Origin: Strigamia acuminata
Taxonomy: Eukaryota > Arthropoda > Chilopoda > Geophilomorpha > Linotaeniidae
Direction of reading: 5' to 3'
Assembly (NCBI GenBank): GCA_949358305.1
Contig: OX442315.1
Span: 35,056,427 to 35,120,426, forward strand
DNA: 64,000 nucleotides
Shown: one piece after another, positions 22,901 through 40,344 of the stretch
Position numbering within the stretch: position 1 is the first letter of the stretch
Layout: each line of letters starts with the position of its first letter
Made by a program: the position numbers and the translations under genes
Notes under the pieces: model-generated
The model's input: the letters and a program-made list of their open reading frames with translations, nothing else
What the model was told of the DNA's origin: nothing
The model's database searches: none

Positions 22901-25371
22901 CTAAACCTGTGATTGAATAAATATCCGCCAGAGCTCATGGTGTTCCACGGAATGGGCGGAGAAAGCATCGGGAAGTCGCCGAGGTTTAGTCTGAATTCGC
23001 CCGCATTTACGAGTCCGAAATATCGTCTCGCGCTGAAATTATTCTACAAAATAGTCGCGAACTTTCGAGATAAATTATCAAATTTATTTATTTTTTAATT
23101 ACCTTAATTTCAACACGTTCGATGCCGTTGTATTCTCGAACGTTGTGAACGAACGGCGAAAGAAAATGCCTGAAAATCGTCAAATTAAAATCGAATTTTG
23201 CAATAAAATGACTTTTCTTGCTTTTTGAAGCCTCCGGTATTATTTTCTAACAAATTCCAGTCGATTTGTATGACTTTATCCATTATGGAGAACATTATTT
23301 CACCGATCTACATTCGAAAAACATGTTAAAATAACAAAATTAAATCAAATCTTTAATGATTTACTTCAATTAGAACTCGTTTCGGCCATTTTTGTTCAGT
23401 TCCTTCCTAAAAGAGAAACATATAATAATAAAAACAAGTTTTAACGATCATTTCGCGCAATTACATCAACATATCCATCCGAATACTTCGCCTTCAATGA
23501 CTCCCAATACTGTCTGGACGTGAATCGAGAAGTCAATTCCGGATTTACAAAATACTCGCAATATTCATTATATAATTTCATAGTCTTAAAAAAAACATCA
23601 CAAATTATAAAACAAAAGTTTGAATTTATATAATCAGCTTACGTATTTAAAACCATCCGATTTTATTTTATTTTGTAATAAATATTTGTCCATTACACTA
23701 AACCCGAGCCTTTCTTGCAACAGCGTAATCTCGGTCGCGGCTGGAACCAAAGTCAGACTAACAAAATTCTAAAATGTACAAATATAAATATAAATACAAT
23801 AAATTTACTTTCTTGAAATTATTTGAACCTGGAACATCAAATCGACGAATTCATCCGGCGTTAAAGCGGACAAATAGGGATATAAATTAATTTTCCCATC
23901 GCTTTCATCTGTAAAATAACAAACAAATCCAAATAAATAATGATAAAAACACGATTTACAACTTAATTGCTAAATCACCGTGAAATTTTCGACATTCATC
24001 CAGTTTATTTTGAAAAATAATCAACATTTCTTTCACCCAATTTGATTCATACATTTTTATTTTCTTCACCTATTAAATAAATAAAAATTACAGATAAATC
24101 TTCCGCAACAACACTAAACTAAATTACCAATTCCTCGTTTTCTTTGCAGAATTTAACGTTGTGGTCTATTCTAGGGACCGTTCTAGAACCCCTTAATTGC
24201 GCCTCCATTTCTTTTTTCACCAATTCCTTCAATTTTATTGCATCGTGCTGCCCGATGGAATTATAAACTCCATCCTACAAATTCGTACCGATTAAAATTA
24301 CTTATTCATCAACGAAAAGCCATTTGCTTACACTCTGCGAACTTTTATTGAGATTTTGAAGCAAATCGCCGATGTACGTTTGAGAAAAACTCCTTTTGGT
24401 TGGTTCAAAATTCGCGATTTGTGACCTAATAGCCTGAAATATAAACATTTAAACACTTTCGAACCGTTTAATTTAATATTTTACCTTCAAAACAACTTCT
24501 CTTTGATCGCCAACCAAATTACATTCAACAAATAAATTCCTAACATCAAAACCCTAAAAGAAAAATTCAAATTTAATCAAAAAATGACTAAAAACAATCG
24601 CAAACAACCTACATTCGACGTAATCTCGTCTAAAATGTTGTTCAGCAAGTGATTTTTCTCCGCTCGGTAAACACACTCGATGGCGTTGACATGAGTTTGC
24701 AAATTTGGTTTTACGTTGCCATTGGAAACCATTTCCATGATGTTTTCAAACTTGGCCCAATTCCCTCGAGCAGCGTAGGCTTCCAGTAGGCGATTATACG
24801 GACGAATATCGTTGAGTGATCCGCATTTATGGTAGTACTCTAACGATTTATACGCCAAACTTGTCTAAATTAACGAAAGAAAATTAATTAATCTCAAAAC
24901 TCGAAATTCTTCTCGTTCTTGCACCATATCGGAGTTAATGCAGACATCCAGGTAAGACAGAACGTCATTTTGGTTAAGGTTTAAAAGTTTTGCTTCTTGT
25001 TTATGCTCGATTTTCTCCGTTTTTTTAGTAACTCGTGTAAAAGTCGAATAGGATTTTGCATCAAAATGACCGTTTTTCGTAGTTTTGGACAATTTAATTT
25101 GTTTTTCCTTCGAATTATCGGTGTAATGACGTCTTGCTGGAATGAAAATAATAAAATAACTAAATGAAAATGGTCAATTATATTGTGATGACTGACACTG
25201 CATAAAAGTGATGCAACTTTGCCGCGCAATTTTATTTCTTGCGCACATGGTGTTGAATGCATCTTGCCTTAAAAGCTGGAAATTAGAACAAAATATTAAT
25301 TAAAAACATTTTTTTCCGCAATTAATGGTCTGTACTTTATCTAATCTGAAAATTAGACGTTGTTTCAGCAT
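19969..25371 (-). CDS. POLRMT: mitochondrial DNA-directed RNA polymerase, 30 exons
   Basis: Main exons in gene order: 25336-25371, 25197-25275, 24901-25136, 24613-24864, then 24485-24553 and onward to 20282-20354, 20131-20210, 19969-20077. Phases close to about 1096 residues (human 1230). The start is basic and lacks acidic residues early on (MLKQRLIFRLDKLLRQD), like a mitochondrial presequence. A PPR-like region follows (PYNRLLEAYAARGNWAKFENIM). The T7-type polymerase domain has PHYIDFRGRVYP (exon 22268-22352), motif A HQDGYCNGLQHFAALGRD (21641-21886), WVTPLGLPIIQ, SNFIQSLDASHM and motif C VSVHDSFW with the catalytic Asp (20282-20354). It ends FFFS like other family members. It transcribes mtDNA. 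Motif B (start of exon 21265-21453) is divergent: FVKMPLLMMVYD. Exon 26 is only 23 nt. Exon 13 has an ambiguous donor (GC at 23221 or GT at 23212). Introns are mostly about 50-70 bp. Confidence 0.93.
20636..20868. repeat. 31-bp minisatellite in POLRMT intron 26
   Basis: About seven and a half copies of a 31-bp unit (tgcattatttttgcaccaaa followed by aagtgcatttt), then decayed copies to about 20935. The unit contains the inverted motif TGCA...TGCA. The array fills most of the intron 20518-20979, which is far longer than its neighbours. Confidence 0.9.
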
Positions 25372-25534
25372 GTTCGCACTCAAGAAACCGGCAAAAGCCC
25401 ATGTGCGATCGTAGAAGTTACTTTATTTGCCACCAGGGGTAAATCACGCATGCGCAGAGCTTCAAAACGATTTTTCAGTGATAAATTCTTTTAATAAGTT
25501 CCGAATATTACATTGACGAACAAAAATAATAATC

Positions 25535-25540
25535 TTTAAT
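25535..25540 (-). promoter_or_regulatory. possible poly(A) signal of TADA1
   Basis: ATTAAA on the minus strand about 28 bp beyond the TADA1 stop. The gap between TADA1 and POLRMT is under 200 bp, so the signal must lie close by. Confidence 0.4.
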
Positions 25541-25567
25541 AAATACATATCCACTAAAAACATTCGA

Positions 25568-27980
25568 TCAAAACATTTGCAGTTGTAACCTACAATCAAT
25601 TTCTTGTCTACGAATCTCATCCTGTTCTAACTCTTCATGAGACGGATGAGTGAAACGAGAAATAAGTCTCTCCATATTAACCGCGCAGACGGAATGTGAT
25701 TGAATTGCACTTCGATTCACCTAAAAATAATAATAAAAAATAACCAAACAAACAAAAAAACATCCAAAATAAATCAAGAACCGAACCTGTAACGCATCGA
25801 ACACATCTTGCAACGAAACCGGCGACAAAACCCGATCGTTTTGCTTACTACAAGCCAAATGCGCCACCGCATTCGCCTCCGCTTGTTCAAAAGTAGGCTT
25901 AATGCATGGAACCTGTTCGCCATTACCGCAGATTCCCATAAAACTTAAAAAAAAAAATTAAATTAAAAAATTGTGTATTTAATTTTTTATTTTTAAAAAA
26001 TTACTTTTCCCTTATCGACTCATTCATAATCCGCAAGGTATTCAGTCTGTATGGATCAGGAGCCGGGGTGCCTACACCGTGCATAAATTTCCCTTCTCTC
26101 AACGAGTAACCATGGCGACGACTTAAAACAGCAGTTAAAATCATTTTCATCTGAAACTATTTTACAAAAAAAAAAATAAATAAAAAAATTAAAATCGTAT
26201 TTGTCAATTTTTCAGTGTTGTATCGAACGCGAACTATTAATTCGCATTCGCAAACTAAGTTCGTTAGTTCGCAAACTAAGATCGCGAACAAAGATCGCGA
26301 ACAAGTTCACTTTTACAAGTAAACGCAAAAAACGAACTTGAATGAAGTTCACGTTCACCAGGTTTGATGATGAAAACGCCTTAAAAACGTAACTTTTTGC
26401 ATTGGTTTTAAACGTTTTGATGACGTTTTCATCATCAAAATATTCATTTTGATCACTTTTTACAACAAAAATGGCGAAATCAGCCATTAAAATCAATGAA
26501 AACGACTGCTTTACTAAAAAAAAAAAGTGTTTTTTTTTTCATCTGCAAACCACAAAACATAAAAAAAAAAAATTTCAATTCGTTAAAAAAAATTAGAAAA
26601 GCGAACTGAACTATTGATTCAAGTTCGTGAACTTGAACTTAGTTCGCAATTTGGTGAACGAGATACAACGCTGCAATTTTTCTACCTCGACAGCGTAGAG
26701 CATGAGTCGCACGGCATCATCTTCGACATTGTCTAGACCGCAATCCCAAGCCGTAATGAACATACGGCCGTGCACCATTGCAAGAGCGGGTAAAGTAGCT
26801 TCGCGAGTACACAATACGACCCGCTCTTCTTCGGCTGCGTCTTTTGGTACGACTTGTGGTGCATAGAGAAGGGGATTTGCAGACTGGAACCTGCGCTGGA
26901 GAAATCAGACATCAAGAATTGAAGTGAAAACGTGACAATTATACAAAAATAAATTATTAAATCGACGGTTTCGTTCGTTTAGATTTCGAGAGCTGATTAT
27001 ACCTCGAATGTCGCTCGCATCGTTCGCGGTTTCTTTTTTCCTTTGCCTTTACGTAATTTCTCTTTCATTAGGCTGTGGCCTGCACCGGACGAGTCTTTGC
27101 TTCCTATTTAACAAAAAAAAGGAAAACGACGAGTTTAACGTTTTTAAATTTAAAACCGGAAGTGGAACGAAAAATGTATCAAAAACAGAAACGGTTTTCG
27201 ACTTTCCCGTGTGTTTTTCTTTTTTTAATGTTTGCTCATTGTGGTATTAATTTAATAACATTATTAGTTATATTTTATAATATTTTTGTTTAAAAATTTT
27301 TATTTATTATTAATATTTTCGCCAGAAGAAGCGGAAACGTTTTGATTTTCGTTGACTCGCGGTGCCGAGCGCCATAATTTCGATCCGTTTCCTCCATTTT
27401 GAAAAGAATAAAAAAAAATTAATTTCGTTTACGAAATTAAATTTACCGTGTGTTGATGTGAGGCTTTGGCATTTATTGAAAATAGCGAGTAGAAATTCAT
27501 TGTGATACCTGACTAAAATTTTAAAAAATAAAATTAAAAAAATTGTGATTCAAATTCAAATGTAACGGTTTTAATTTTCACGCTTACCTGCATCAGATGG
27601 CAGCAGTTTGCGAGCCTCGATATCAAATTCTTCTTTTGACAACTGTAGAGCATGAAATTGCAGGAACGAAAAATTAAAAAACAAATCGTATAATTATTTT
27701 CATTTACCTTTTGCCGAAACCATGATTTCATAAGGCCAAAATATCTAATAAAAAAAAAAATATTAATTAAATATGCATAAATCAAAACAATTACACGTTT
27801 TCGCTGTTGTTGTAGATAATTATTGGTATCGTTGTTTATTAATTTTGCAGTTGTGTAGTTGAATGTTTGGACGAATTCTAAGCTTGTTTAAAAAAATATG
27901 ACTTACGTTTTCATATTATTTTCGCCCACTGCATCCGTTAGCTTTTTCCGTGCCAAGTTGAGCTCAGCCGTCGTCGCCAT
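25568..27980 (-). CDS. TADA1: transcriptional adapter 1 (SAGA complex, Ada1/Hfi1 family)
   Basis: Exons in gene order: 27907-27980, 27708-27744, 27588-27642, 27447-27512, about 27323-27391, 27003-27103, 26686-26895, 26005-26150, 25787-25943, 25568-25720; about 355 residues (human 335). The N-terminus MATTAELNLARKKLTDAVG, then YFGLMKSWFRQKLSKEEFD, matches the family start. A basic linker KGKGKKKPR is followed by HGRMFITAWDCGLDNVEDDA and ILTAVLSRRHGYSLREGKF (histone-fold region, partner of SUPT7L). The end SLQDVFDALQVNRSAIQSHS...RLISRFTHPSHEELEQDE matches the conserved C-terminus. It is a nuclear scaffold subunit of the SAGA histone acetyltransferase complex. The exon 5 donor is not resolved: only a GC donor (TCTG|GCGAAA) keeps the frame. 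A hAT-like MITE lies beside the exon 7 donor. Confidence 0.93.
26213..26673. mobile_element. hAT-like MITE in TADA1 intron 7
   Basis: A 461-bp element with hAT-like ends (CAGTGTTGTATCG ... CGAGATACAACGCTG) and an exact 8-bp target-site duplication CAATTTTT at 26205-26212 and 26674-26681. The interior has repeated AAGTTCGCGAAC-like motifs and no ORF. On the minus strand the right-hand duplicate starts 5 bases into the intron, just after the 5' splice site of TADA1 exon 7. Confidence 0.85.
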
Positions 27981-28611
27981 TTTAATAGCATAGCCACTCG
28001 GCCATAGCTCATAACGCGACTGTTTATTGGTTGGTAACGCGATGCCGACAGCTGGTGACGGAGTTGGGCATTGAAATTAAAACTAACATCTCGTGTTACT
28101 TTACATGAATATAAATAGTTTTAGAGAAATAAACAATTTGTTTTTACAAGAATTAACCCTTAAAACAAAATTCTTTTTTTAATAAAAAAAAATTCTATTC
28201 AAAATTATTTTTTTGGTAAATAAAACCAGAAATGTCATTTTATTTACCAAATTAAGTAATTAATTCATATTCCTGAATTAACAACCGAATACCAATAGAA
28301 TAACGATAAAATTCAATCAAAATAAAACCGGAAACACCGTTTAGAATTAGACCGGAAGTTCAACTCACATGCAAGCCAAACGTGGCGCTATTCTACCAAT
28401 TGCCACATACTCCCCGCTTTCGCGTGATAGTAAGGTAAAAATAATGTTACATGAACGCCAAATTACCTTCTCCGCATTTATTCCACATAAAATAACATCA
28501 AATACAAAAATCCAAAGTATCTAATCATTTTTTAAAAAATATCTCCGTATCAAATCCAGGCGCCGATTGGCATAGTCGACTGCCACGAGTCAAAATATCG
28601 GCGGCGACAAG
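27981..28611. promoter_or_regulatory. divergent promoter region between TADA1 and SURF4
   Basis: 631 bp between the two start codons, which point away from each other. The flanks near each gene are less AT-rich and contain CpGs, and the middle is AT-rich. No TATA box stands out. It probably holds both promoters, and possibly a 5' UTR for each gene. Confidence 0.6.
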
Positions 28612-32383
<3,772 letters not shown>

Positions 32384-32426
32384 GGGATCTCTATTGGATT
32401 AGAAATTAAAAGGAAGGAAGGAAACA

Positions 32427-32432
32427 AATAAA
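32427..32432 (+). promoter_or_regulatory. poly(A) signal of SURF4
   Basis: AATAAA 44 bp after the SURF4 stop codon; another follows near 32541. Confidence 0.6.
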
Positions 32433-35400
32433 TATTGTATTAATTCACTATGTGTTATCAAATTTGCCATTATCCACCAATGAGGTGACCAGTTTTTTAT
32501 ACTGTTGAAGAAGTCATGTGAATATATATGGATTAAGAGAATAAAAGTTAGTGAAATTTCTACTGTATTTGTTATGAAATTGGAAGAAAAAAGAAAGAAA
32601 AAAGAAAATAATCCTAAAAAGTCATTCCTTTTATTTTGTTACTAAAACATTAACCATGTTGAGAAAATAAATTAACACTTTTGCGAGTTGATATTTGTGT
32701 TTTCATATGATTTATCCGCATTGCTCCGAAACTACCATCAGGAGGGGTCATTTTCACCCTTACGTACAAATTAACATGTTATAAATTAATTTCAAAAGCC
32801 GAAAACAAAATTATACCAAAATGCTAGCAGCAAGAGCAGAACAAACACTCGTGGTACATGGTACGAGGAACTGTTTTTGCCAGAAATGAATAATTACTAA
32901 AATAACTACTGGTATCTCGAAGCCAAATTCAAACACTAAATTTCATTTTTTGAACGCGAAAATACAAACGTCTTGTGCAATGAATGAATATTATTTCTAA
33001 GAATCATGTATTTGTTGCATTTATGCGTGCGCTGACAAGATTCGTCGGTTTTGATTTCGGCCTGAAGACACCCGGCGTAGACTACGGGCATTTTTAATCA
33101 ATAGATACAAAATGAAAAATCATCGACTGGACGTCTGTTTGCCTACAGATTTGTAAAATATAGCGTGATTACACAAATAAATATAATCTTACACTTGTTC
33201 CATGTTATTTGGCTCTATTGAGGTTTTTTGTCATTGTAAAACTAACTACAGTAAAAACAAATGAATTATACCAAAACTAAACATAGTTAAGAGAATACAA
33301 TACAGTAAAATAAATATATACAGTACGGCATATGCCAGAAAAATCGCATATTAAAATTGTCATTTAATACAAATATGATTATTTGTATTTTAATTTCAAT
33401 AATAAATTGAGATCGGATGTAAAATGTTGTCAACACAAAAAATTAATAATACTGACCCTTAAAAACCTAGAAAAACTAGGTTTTTCTAAACCATTGTTTC
33501 CAGTTGAAATTATTAACGACTTGACAAGTTTACATATAACTTTTAACCAGTTTATTTTTTAGATATCGTATCTCACACTTCAATTTGAAACATACCTTAA
33601 GTCAGCTGTATGTCATATGAATCTACATACTAATGGAGGCAAGTTGTAGCTGCACCATGTGGTCTCTCATGCTTTTACACAGGAAATTCTTGAATGCTGA
33701 AACAATTCTATCCTGATGATGCACAACGGAGTGTCGCACTTTAATATCTCCTTATTACTTCTGTCAATAAAAATAATCTCTACAGCACTCGTGATTTAAT
33801 CCTCTTTAATACAGTATATTTCAGAAACTACAAAAGCATTTTCACCCTGAAGAGTAATTACACGTTATAAATAATTTAAAAAATAAAACACAAATTGCAG
33901 CAAAAATAATTAAAAATTAGAAATTAGTTTTTTAAAAACATTTTACAAATTGTATTAGACACAAAAAAAGAGAGGAAGAATAGATTTGAAACTATTCTAT
34001 CAAATCACGCACACATCTGAAACATTACAGAATAAAACATGTCAAAAATTGCCAATAGATGGCGCCACCTACCCAACGCAGCCCCAACCCGGCTTTGCGT
34101 GGCACATTTAATAAAGCGCAGTTGGCGCCAAATTAATTTCTCGAGTCGTGGGAACATTTAAGATGGACGAATGCAGATTCGCGAGTCAACGGCCAGACAC
34201 AGACAACCAACATGAGCAATGTTAGTCAATTGACAAGTGGTTTGGCGCCGCGAAGGGCGCGTGGGCGGATGTCGGAGGGGGTCCATGATAAGGAAGTCTC
34301 CGGATTAACGTCTCTGATTCGGCGCCTTAGCGCTTATTTTCCATTTTAAAATTGCCCGCTTGGCCGCAGACCGTGAAATTGAGGTCAATTGCGCTGGAGC
34401 CAGGGCGTCTTCCCATCATACGGGTACAGGAACGACCAAATGAAACTAAATCAATCACCACTAAAAGAACCGAACCGAACCGACACATTCGTCTCTGATT
34501 GCCGAACAACTTGCCAAACTTTTCCTCCGCCTCAACGACGAGCAAAATCCACAATTCCAATCTCCACTTCTCACAATTTTATTCATTTTCAATAGAAAAT
34601 TGACCAATCCCAACAAAATTTATCATTTTTACACGTTAAATTCCTGCGGGTAAATTATTTTCCTATAAATGATTTCCCTTTTTAAATTTTTTAAATTTTT
34701 TTTAAATTTTTTCAAATATCATCTTTTATTGTCAAAGATCAAGTGAACTTGTATCTTAACTGAATCATCCGGACTCGTACTTATGCATTAAGCGCTGCCC
34801 TCATCATTTACGAGATTTATGGCACTGGCTGACCGAGTCACGGGACCGGCTGTTCCCTATCTCACTTAAACACCCCTCCAGACTACAATTTCCTACTCTC
34901 CCCTCGCCTTAACCATATATCAACATTTGCAAAATTAAATAATGTATATTGAGTCATTTCAGGTGCAGAATTTATATTCGCTAAACGATCGCGCTCGAAC
35001 CCGGCGAGCGCTCTCGTCCTTTCGGCCGCACTTCTTCCGCCGCAATCCGTCGAAGGATGCAGACACAACGGCGCCATTAAATTGACACTCACAAATCAAT
35101 GGGCTCCAACTATCAAGACGCACAAACGTCGTGACATTCATCAAAATTAACTCGCAATAAGGAAATCAGAAAATGAAAACTACCGGTGACTCTTTTTCGT
35201 CTAAAATAAACGAAATTAGGAGAGAAAAAAAAGGTAGACGGAGCAATTATTGGAGGCCAATTGGTGTTCCGTTGGCAATAAAATTGTTCAGCAGCAGGCA
35301 AATTGAAGCAGTGCTGCATTTACGAGATGTGAAGGGTCGAGGAGCGGAGAAAAAGGGAGCAGCAGCAATTGCCCTGAGACAAACTAATTTACTGTCCAAA

Positions 35401-36650
35401 TGGCTCCATTACATTTATCATTTATTAAACTGAATTGTATAATTCCCCACTCCATCGCGAGGGGCGCAATTAAACCAATGCGACATCTTCGGGGCCCCGA
35501 ATCAAAAAAAAATCCAATTCTGCGGGCCCCAAAATTATCATCAAATAAATATAACGTAATAATAATAATAATAAATAAATATAAAGCGAGCAAAACACTC
35601 ATCTGGGAAGACGGACATCTGTCAGAGCGAGCCGAGGATCAATCAAAACGGGAATCGGACGCTGAAAGCAATAAAAGGAATGGAGGGGCTGCCGAGGGGG
35701 TGCCGAGAAGCGGCTCGCGAAAGGCCAGGCCTTTTATTTTTTGAGAAAATAGTGTGAAAAGATGATGAACGAGGTGATAAAACACAAAAGACAATCTCAT
35801 CCGCGCCTGCAGCACGGCCATTAAACGGCGGCGTCCACAAGAAGCAACCGTGGTTTCGGATGGATGCACGAGCGGAGGACGAGGATGGGAACGCGCACGT
35901 GCACTTGACGTGGCAATACCCCATTATTTGGCTCGTGCGCGAGCGCAAGATGGGGGCTAGCGTTCCTCACCTCATCAATGTTTCAGATGTAATTAGAAAT
36001 CATATCACCCAACGGTACGATGGCCCAGATTACGGCCCCCCTACAGCTCATCGACCCGATACAAACTCGTGCAAAGGCGCAGCAACGCAGCGTTGCCCAA
36101 CAACTCGCGTTCCGTGCGGATTAAAACCGACGTGATAGCGGAGTTCGAGATTTGCGCGAGGAAAGGAACATTTTGGAATTATTTTCGGGCGAGAAATTGG
36201 GGGATTTTTGCATGGGGGGTGTGGGGGAGGGGAATTTGATTAAGGGGATTTGGGTTCGGTGTGGCGAGGGTTTGGCGTTTATCGGCGCGCGTCCCACGAG
36301 GAAAGGCGTGCGTCCGCCTCTGATTGAAAGCGCCGGGGCTGGCCCGCGTTCACGGCAAATGAAGCCGCGTCTCGGAGGGGCCACGAGGCGAGTAATTGTT
36401 TCATCGACGATCAGACGTCAGATGCTTCTCCTTTCCTAATGATGGATTATCGCCGGCCATCGCCTGGGATTGTCGTCGTTATGGTTTAAATCTCGCGAGA
36501 TTCACTCGAGTGGAGGAAAGGAAGACGTCGTTGGGTTTATCTTGTGTGGTGCAAATCATAACGCATCAATTAGACTTGTGCGAGGCGAAGAAGGAGGGTT
36601 TCGTGGCTTAATCATTTTGATTTTAAGTGCAAATAAACTAGTAAAGTGTA
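32433..36650. other. intergenic, no gene recognised; CpG-rich from about 34 kb
   Basis: 32.4-34.0 kb is AT-rich 3' flank of SURF4. From about 34.0 to 36.6 kb the sequence becomes CpG-rich, with many short open frames on both strands, none of which resembles a known protein or shows splice structure. This could be regulatory DNA or unannotated UTR. Confidence 0.5.
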
Positions 36651-36734
36651 AATAACCATCATTCAATATATTGGTCACAAAAATTCCACTTTTGTATCAA
36701 AAATGGCTGAATTTTTAATTGTTCAAGAAAAATT

Positions 36735-37365
36735 GGTAAATTGTTACACATTTTTACGAGTAAATTGATCAATTGTTACACTTTTACGTGAAAATTGATT
36801 AATTGTTACACATTTTTACGAGTAAATTGATCAATTGGTACACTTTTACGTGTAAATTGATCAATTGATACACTTTTACGTGTAAATTAGTGAATGGTTT
36901 CACACTTTTACATAATTTCATATAAAATTGGTAAATTATTCTATATTTTTACTCAATTTCATGAAAAATAAATAAATTATTACACATTTCTACGAAATTT
37001 CATGTAAAAATGGTGAATTATTACACAATTTCATGTAAAATTGGTAAATTATTAAATATTTCTACGCAATTTCATGTAAAATTGGTAAATTATTACACAT
37101 TTCTACACAATTTCATGTAAAATTGGTAAATTATTACACATTTCTACGCAATTTCATGTAAAATTAGTAAATTATTACACATTTCTACACAATTTCATGT
37201 AAAATTGGTAAATTATTACACATTTCTACACAATTTCATGTAAAAATGGTGAATTATTACACATTTCTACACAATTTCATGTAAAATTGCTAAATATACA
37301 TATTTCTACGCAATTTTATGTAAAATTGCTAAATCATTACACACTTCTAGACAATTTCATGTAAA
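36735..37365. repeat. 41-bp AT-rich tandem repeat
   Basis: About 15 copies, the unit containing attacacatttctacgcaat and ttcatgtaaaattggtaaat. Early copies are shorter and more diverged. Flanked by ordinary AT-rich DNA. Confidence 0.85.
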
Positions 37366-37369
37366 ATTC

Positions 37370-40344
37370 CAAGCCACAACTTACCTGCACCACGACGAGT
37401 ACACGACTACAAAGTGTGAAAAATTGACCAAAACTTGTAGTGTCAAATAAATGAGAGAACACTTGGATTTGGTGTTTACATCATTGGCCATATGTTCCCG
37501 CACACAAACCTTTCTCATCATTTATCAGACCTCCCTTCTGCAAAAGATGATTACTCTTCTTTTTTATTATGCTAAGAAATCCCTACGCAGGAGCGGAAAA
37601 GAAAAATTAATGAGAAACATCCATAATTAATAGCGCGATCAAATATTCACGGCCGCCATGATGAAAACCACGTCACTGCGAGGATTACTCACGCCCATTT
37701 TTTCTTATTAAGCCCTCTTTCCACCAACTCGTTTTTCTTCCCAAATAAGTTAATACAATTCCACCCATGTATACATTTCGCTTTTTCATCCTTCCCGTCC
37801 CCCACAACGCCAATTCCCGCGAGATTCGGGACAAATTAAACGAGGAAATCCCCGCCTATTGGATTCTTCATTAACCAATGCGCAAGAAGAGAATTGAAAA
37901 GATCTTGACTGCAAGTGACAACATCCCATCCAAATCCCCCCACTCCCCTACATCAATTCCGGCTACAATTACAACATCCCCCGCAACCCCCTCGGCTTCC
38001 GAGAATTCAACATTTTCCACTCTATTTCTTCATTACAAAAAATCAAAAACACACATTTTTCTGTTTGCCTTCTGTCTTTTTCAACCAAGATTTATACATA
38101 ACAAAATCTATTGGAAATCTTTTCATTTATTTCATTTTATTTCCACTTTAGTTGGTTATCTGTGAAAAAATTGGCAAAATGCATTTTTACACGCAGGACT
38201 CATTTTCCATGTTCATTTACTAAAGAAACTGCATCGTTGTATGCAAAAAACACATTTTTAATTAGTAAAAATTTACTTACTTCAGTCACAAGTCACGATG
38301 AGAGGATTTACGGTTGCGTAAGTTCCGTAAGTAACGTCATTTATTTGTTGATGTTATACAATTGAAATTTACGAATTAAAATATATTTATTTTCCTTTTT
38401 ATTTATTTTATTTTTTCACCCCGAACTCGAAAAGCCTAGTTGTTTATTTATTGAAATAAATTAAATTTCCACGTTTATATAGCCATGAAAACCACAAAAG
38501 ACACATTTTGTTTATCTTTTGCCGCCGTTCGGCTTTGCTGCACTTCACGAACAACTCGTCGCCGAATAAACCAAAAAAAAAAAAAAAAAAAAAAAAAAAT
38601 CCACATCCTTCAAATTTGTCCACAACCACCGACCACAACCTCCTAATTTGCATAAAACCACGCTCCACATTGTTTCAAGAGGCAACATTGACTTAAAAAA
38701 CCAACCGCATCGACCAACACGGCGGATGACCACATGTGGTCAGACATTGTTGGGTGTAAACGAGATTAAACTGCAACACCCTTAAAAGTGACAAATCAAA
38801 GATGGCTCGTATGACGGATTATGATGACGTCCTAATCGGATCCGAGAGAGGGGAACGAAAGAGAAAAGCAACCCCAAAGAGGGTTTCCACTTCTCCGCCC
38901 AACTTTCAGCCGAGGTGGCATCAATATTGGATTTTTCAATTAGACCGATCAACTCCCCGATTACCTTCCGGCTACCCTTTTCCTACACAATATCCCACAC
39001 CACCCCCAACCCCCCCCTATTAACTCCATACAACAAACACACCAAAAAATAAAAAAAATAAAGAGCCAAACTCACTTTATTATTTCCCTTCCGTTCATTA
39101 CAACGAGGTCGTTTCCGAGCGGCTTTTCACGCCCGATCGCGTTCAGCCGTCGATCGCAAATTGGCCGCTGCGGCGTCAAATGATACTCGCTCACCGTCTC
39201 TTTATTTGCACAGCGTTTGGCGGCGCGCGCGCACGCGTCTGCCCTCGAGGCCGACAGAGCAACACGCAGATGGGGTCGACAGCGCGTGCCAAATGAAGAT
39301 GACCCCCCTCCCTCCCCCCTCGCCGCCCCCGCGCGCAAAAAACGGGGGCAAGCGCGCTCTAGGCGTCGGTCCGTGTGTGGTTTGCGATGCGATTAGGATG
39401 TCCATCAGGACGCGGATGATACAATATTGCTACGCGTCTCAGGGATGAACAAACCAATTAGAACGACTCCGTCTTAAAATATAAACTGGTGTTCTTTATT
39501 ACCAATCAGATCGGACGTCGAATTCATAAAATTCGGATGTTTGGTTTAAGGTTAACGTGTGGTGACAATATCCGTCGACGCCGGGGATTAGCTCGGGGAG
39601 CTAAACCATCCTCTGCTACCAGGATCAGAGGATTCGCGGCCCATTCGCCATCTTTCAAAAATGCCTTTTTGCCTCATTTGGCGGCGTTTATGAGTCGGAA
39701 AAATGCCACTAGACGGATCAAAGCCACCGCGGGAAGGCTTAAGACGGTCGGGGGGGTCGGGGGAGGGGTAAGGAACTTGTGTGGCAGGACAACAGTGAAT
39801 AATCGACGAGTGGTCAAGTATGTGAGTGCGTCTCCCGAGGCGATGGCATCGAGTGACCATCCCCTCGAGTGGGTTTCTCATCCATTATGGAGGTGTGTGT
39901 TCAGGGGCGTCCCGCGTGACGAGGCGTCAAGCGTCCCTGCTGCCATATTAATAAATCCCCTCACACCCCTCGCGCCTCCACCTCTTCCAGGTGTCAAGCG
40001 ACAGAGTTGTGTTTCCATGTGCATTATTGATTGCGTATGAAACTCCCTGACCGCTAGACCGAAACCCCGTTCTGACAGTGGGCCCTGGACGATGTGTAAA
40101 ACACATTGGACATTGCAAAGGGGTCGGGGCGAGTTTTTTTTTGGTTTTATACGACTTCTATACTCCCCAAAAGACGGTCTAATACAAATGTAAGACGGTG
40201 ACGTGCGAGTTATCTTTGTTTTAGGCTTTTGTTTATCCTTTGCTCGCTCGCATGTGGAAGAATGACACTTGACCGGTGAAGAAATTATCGATTTCTTTAT
40301 CGATTTGTTTTTTCAGTCATATTACTACTTACTATAAAAAAAAT
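37370..40344. other. intergenic, no gene recognised; CpG-rich island near 39.1-40.0 kb
   Basis: Contains a 28-bp A homopolymer near 38573-38600 and a GC/CpG-rich stretch at about 39110-40080. Open frames of up to 183 codons there are explained by base composition and match no family I know. Confidence 0.5.

Noticed and set aside
38802-40040. ORFs such as 38802-39023 and 39489-40040 (183 codons)
   Set aside because: Located in CpG-rich DNA with frames open on both strands; no known domain and no matching exon structure.
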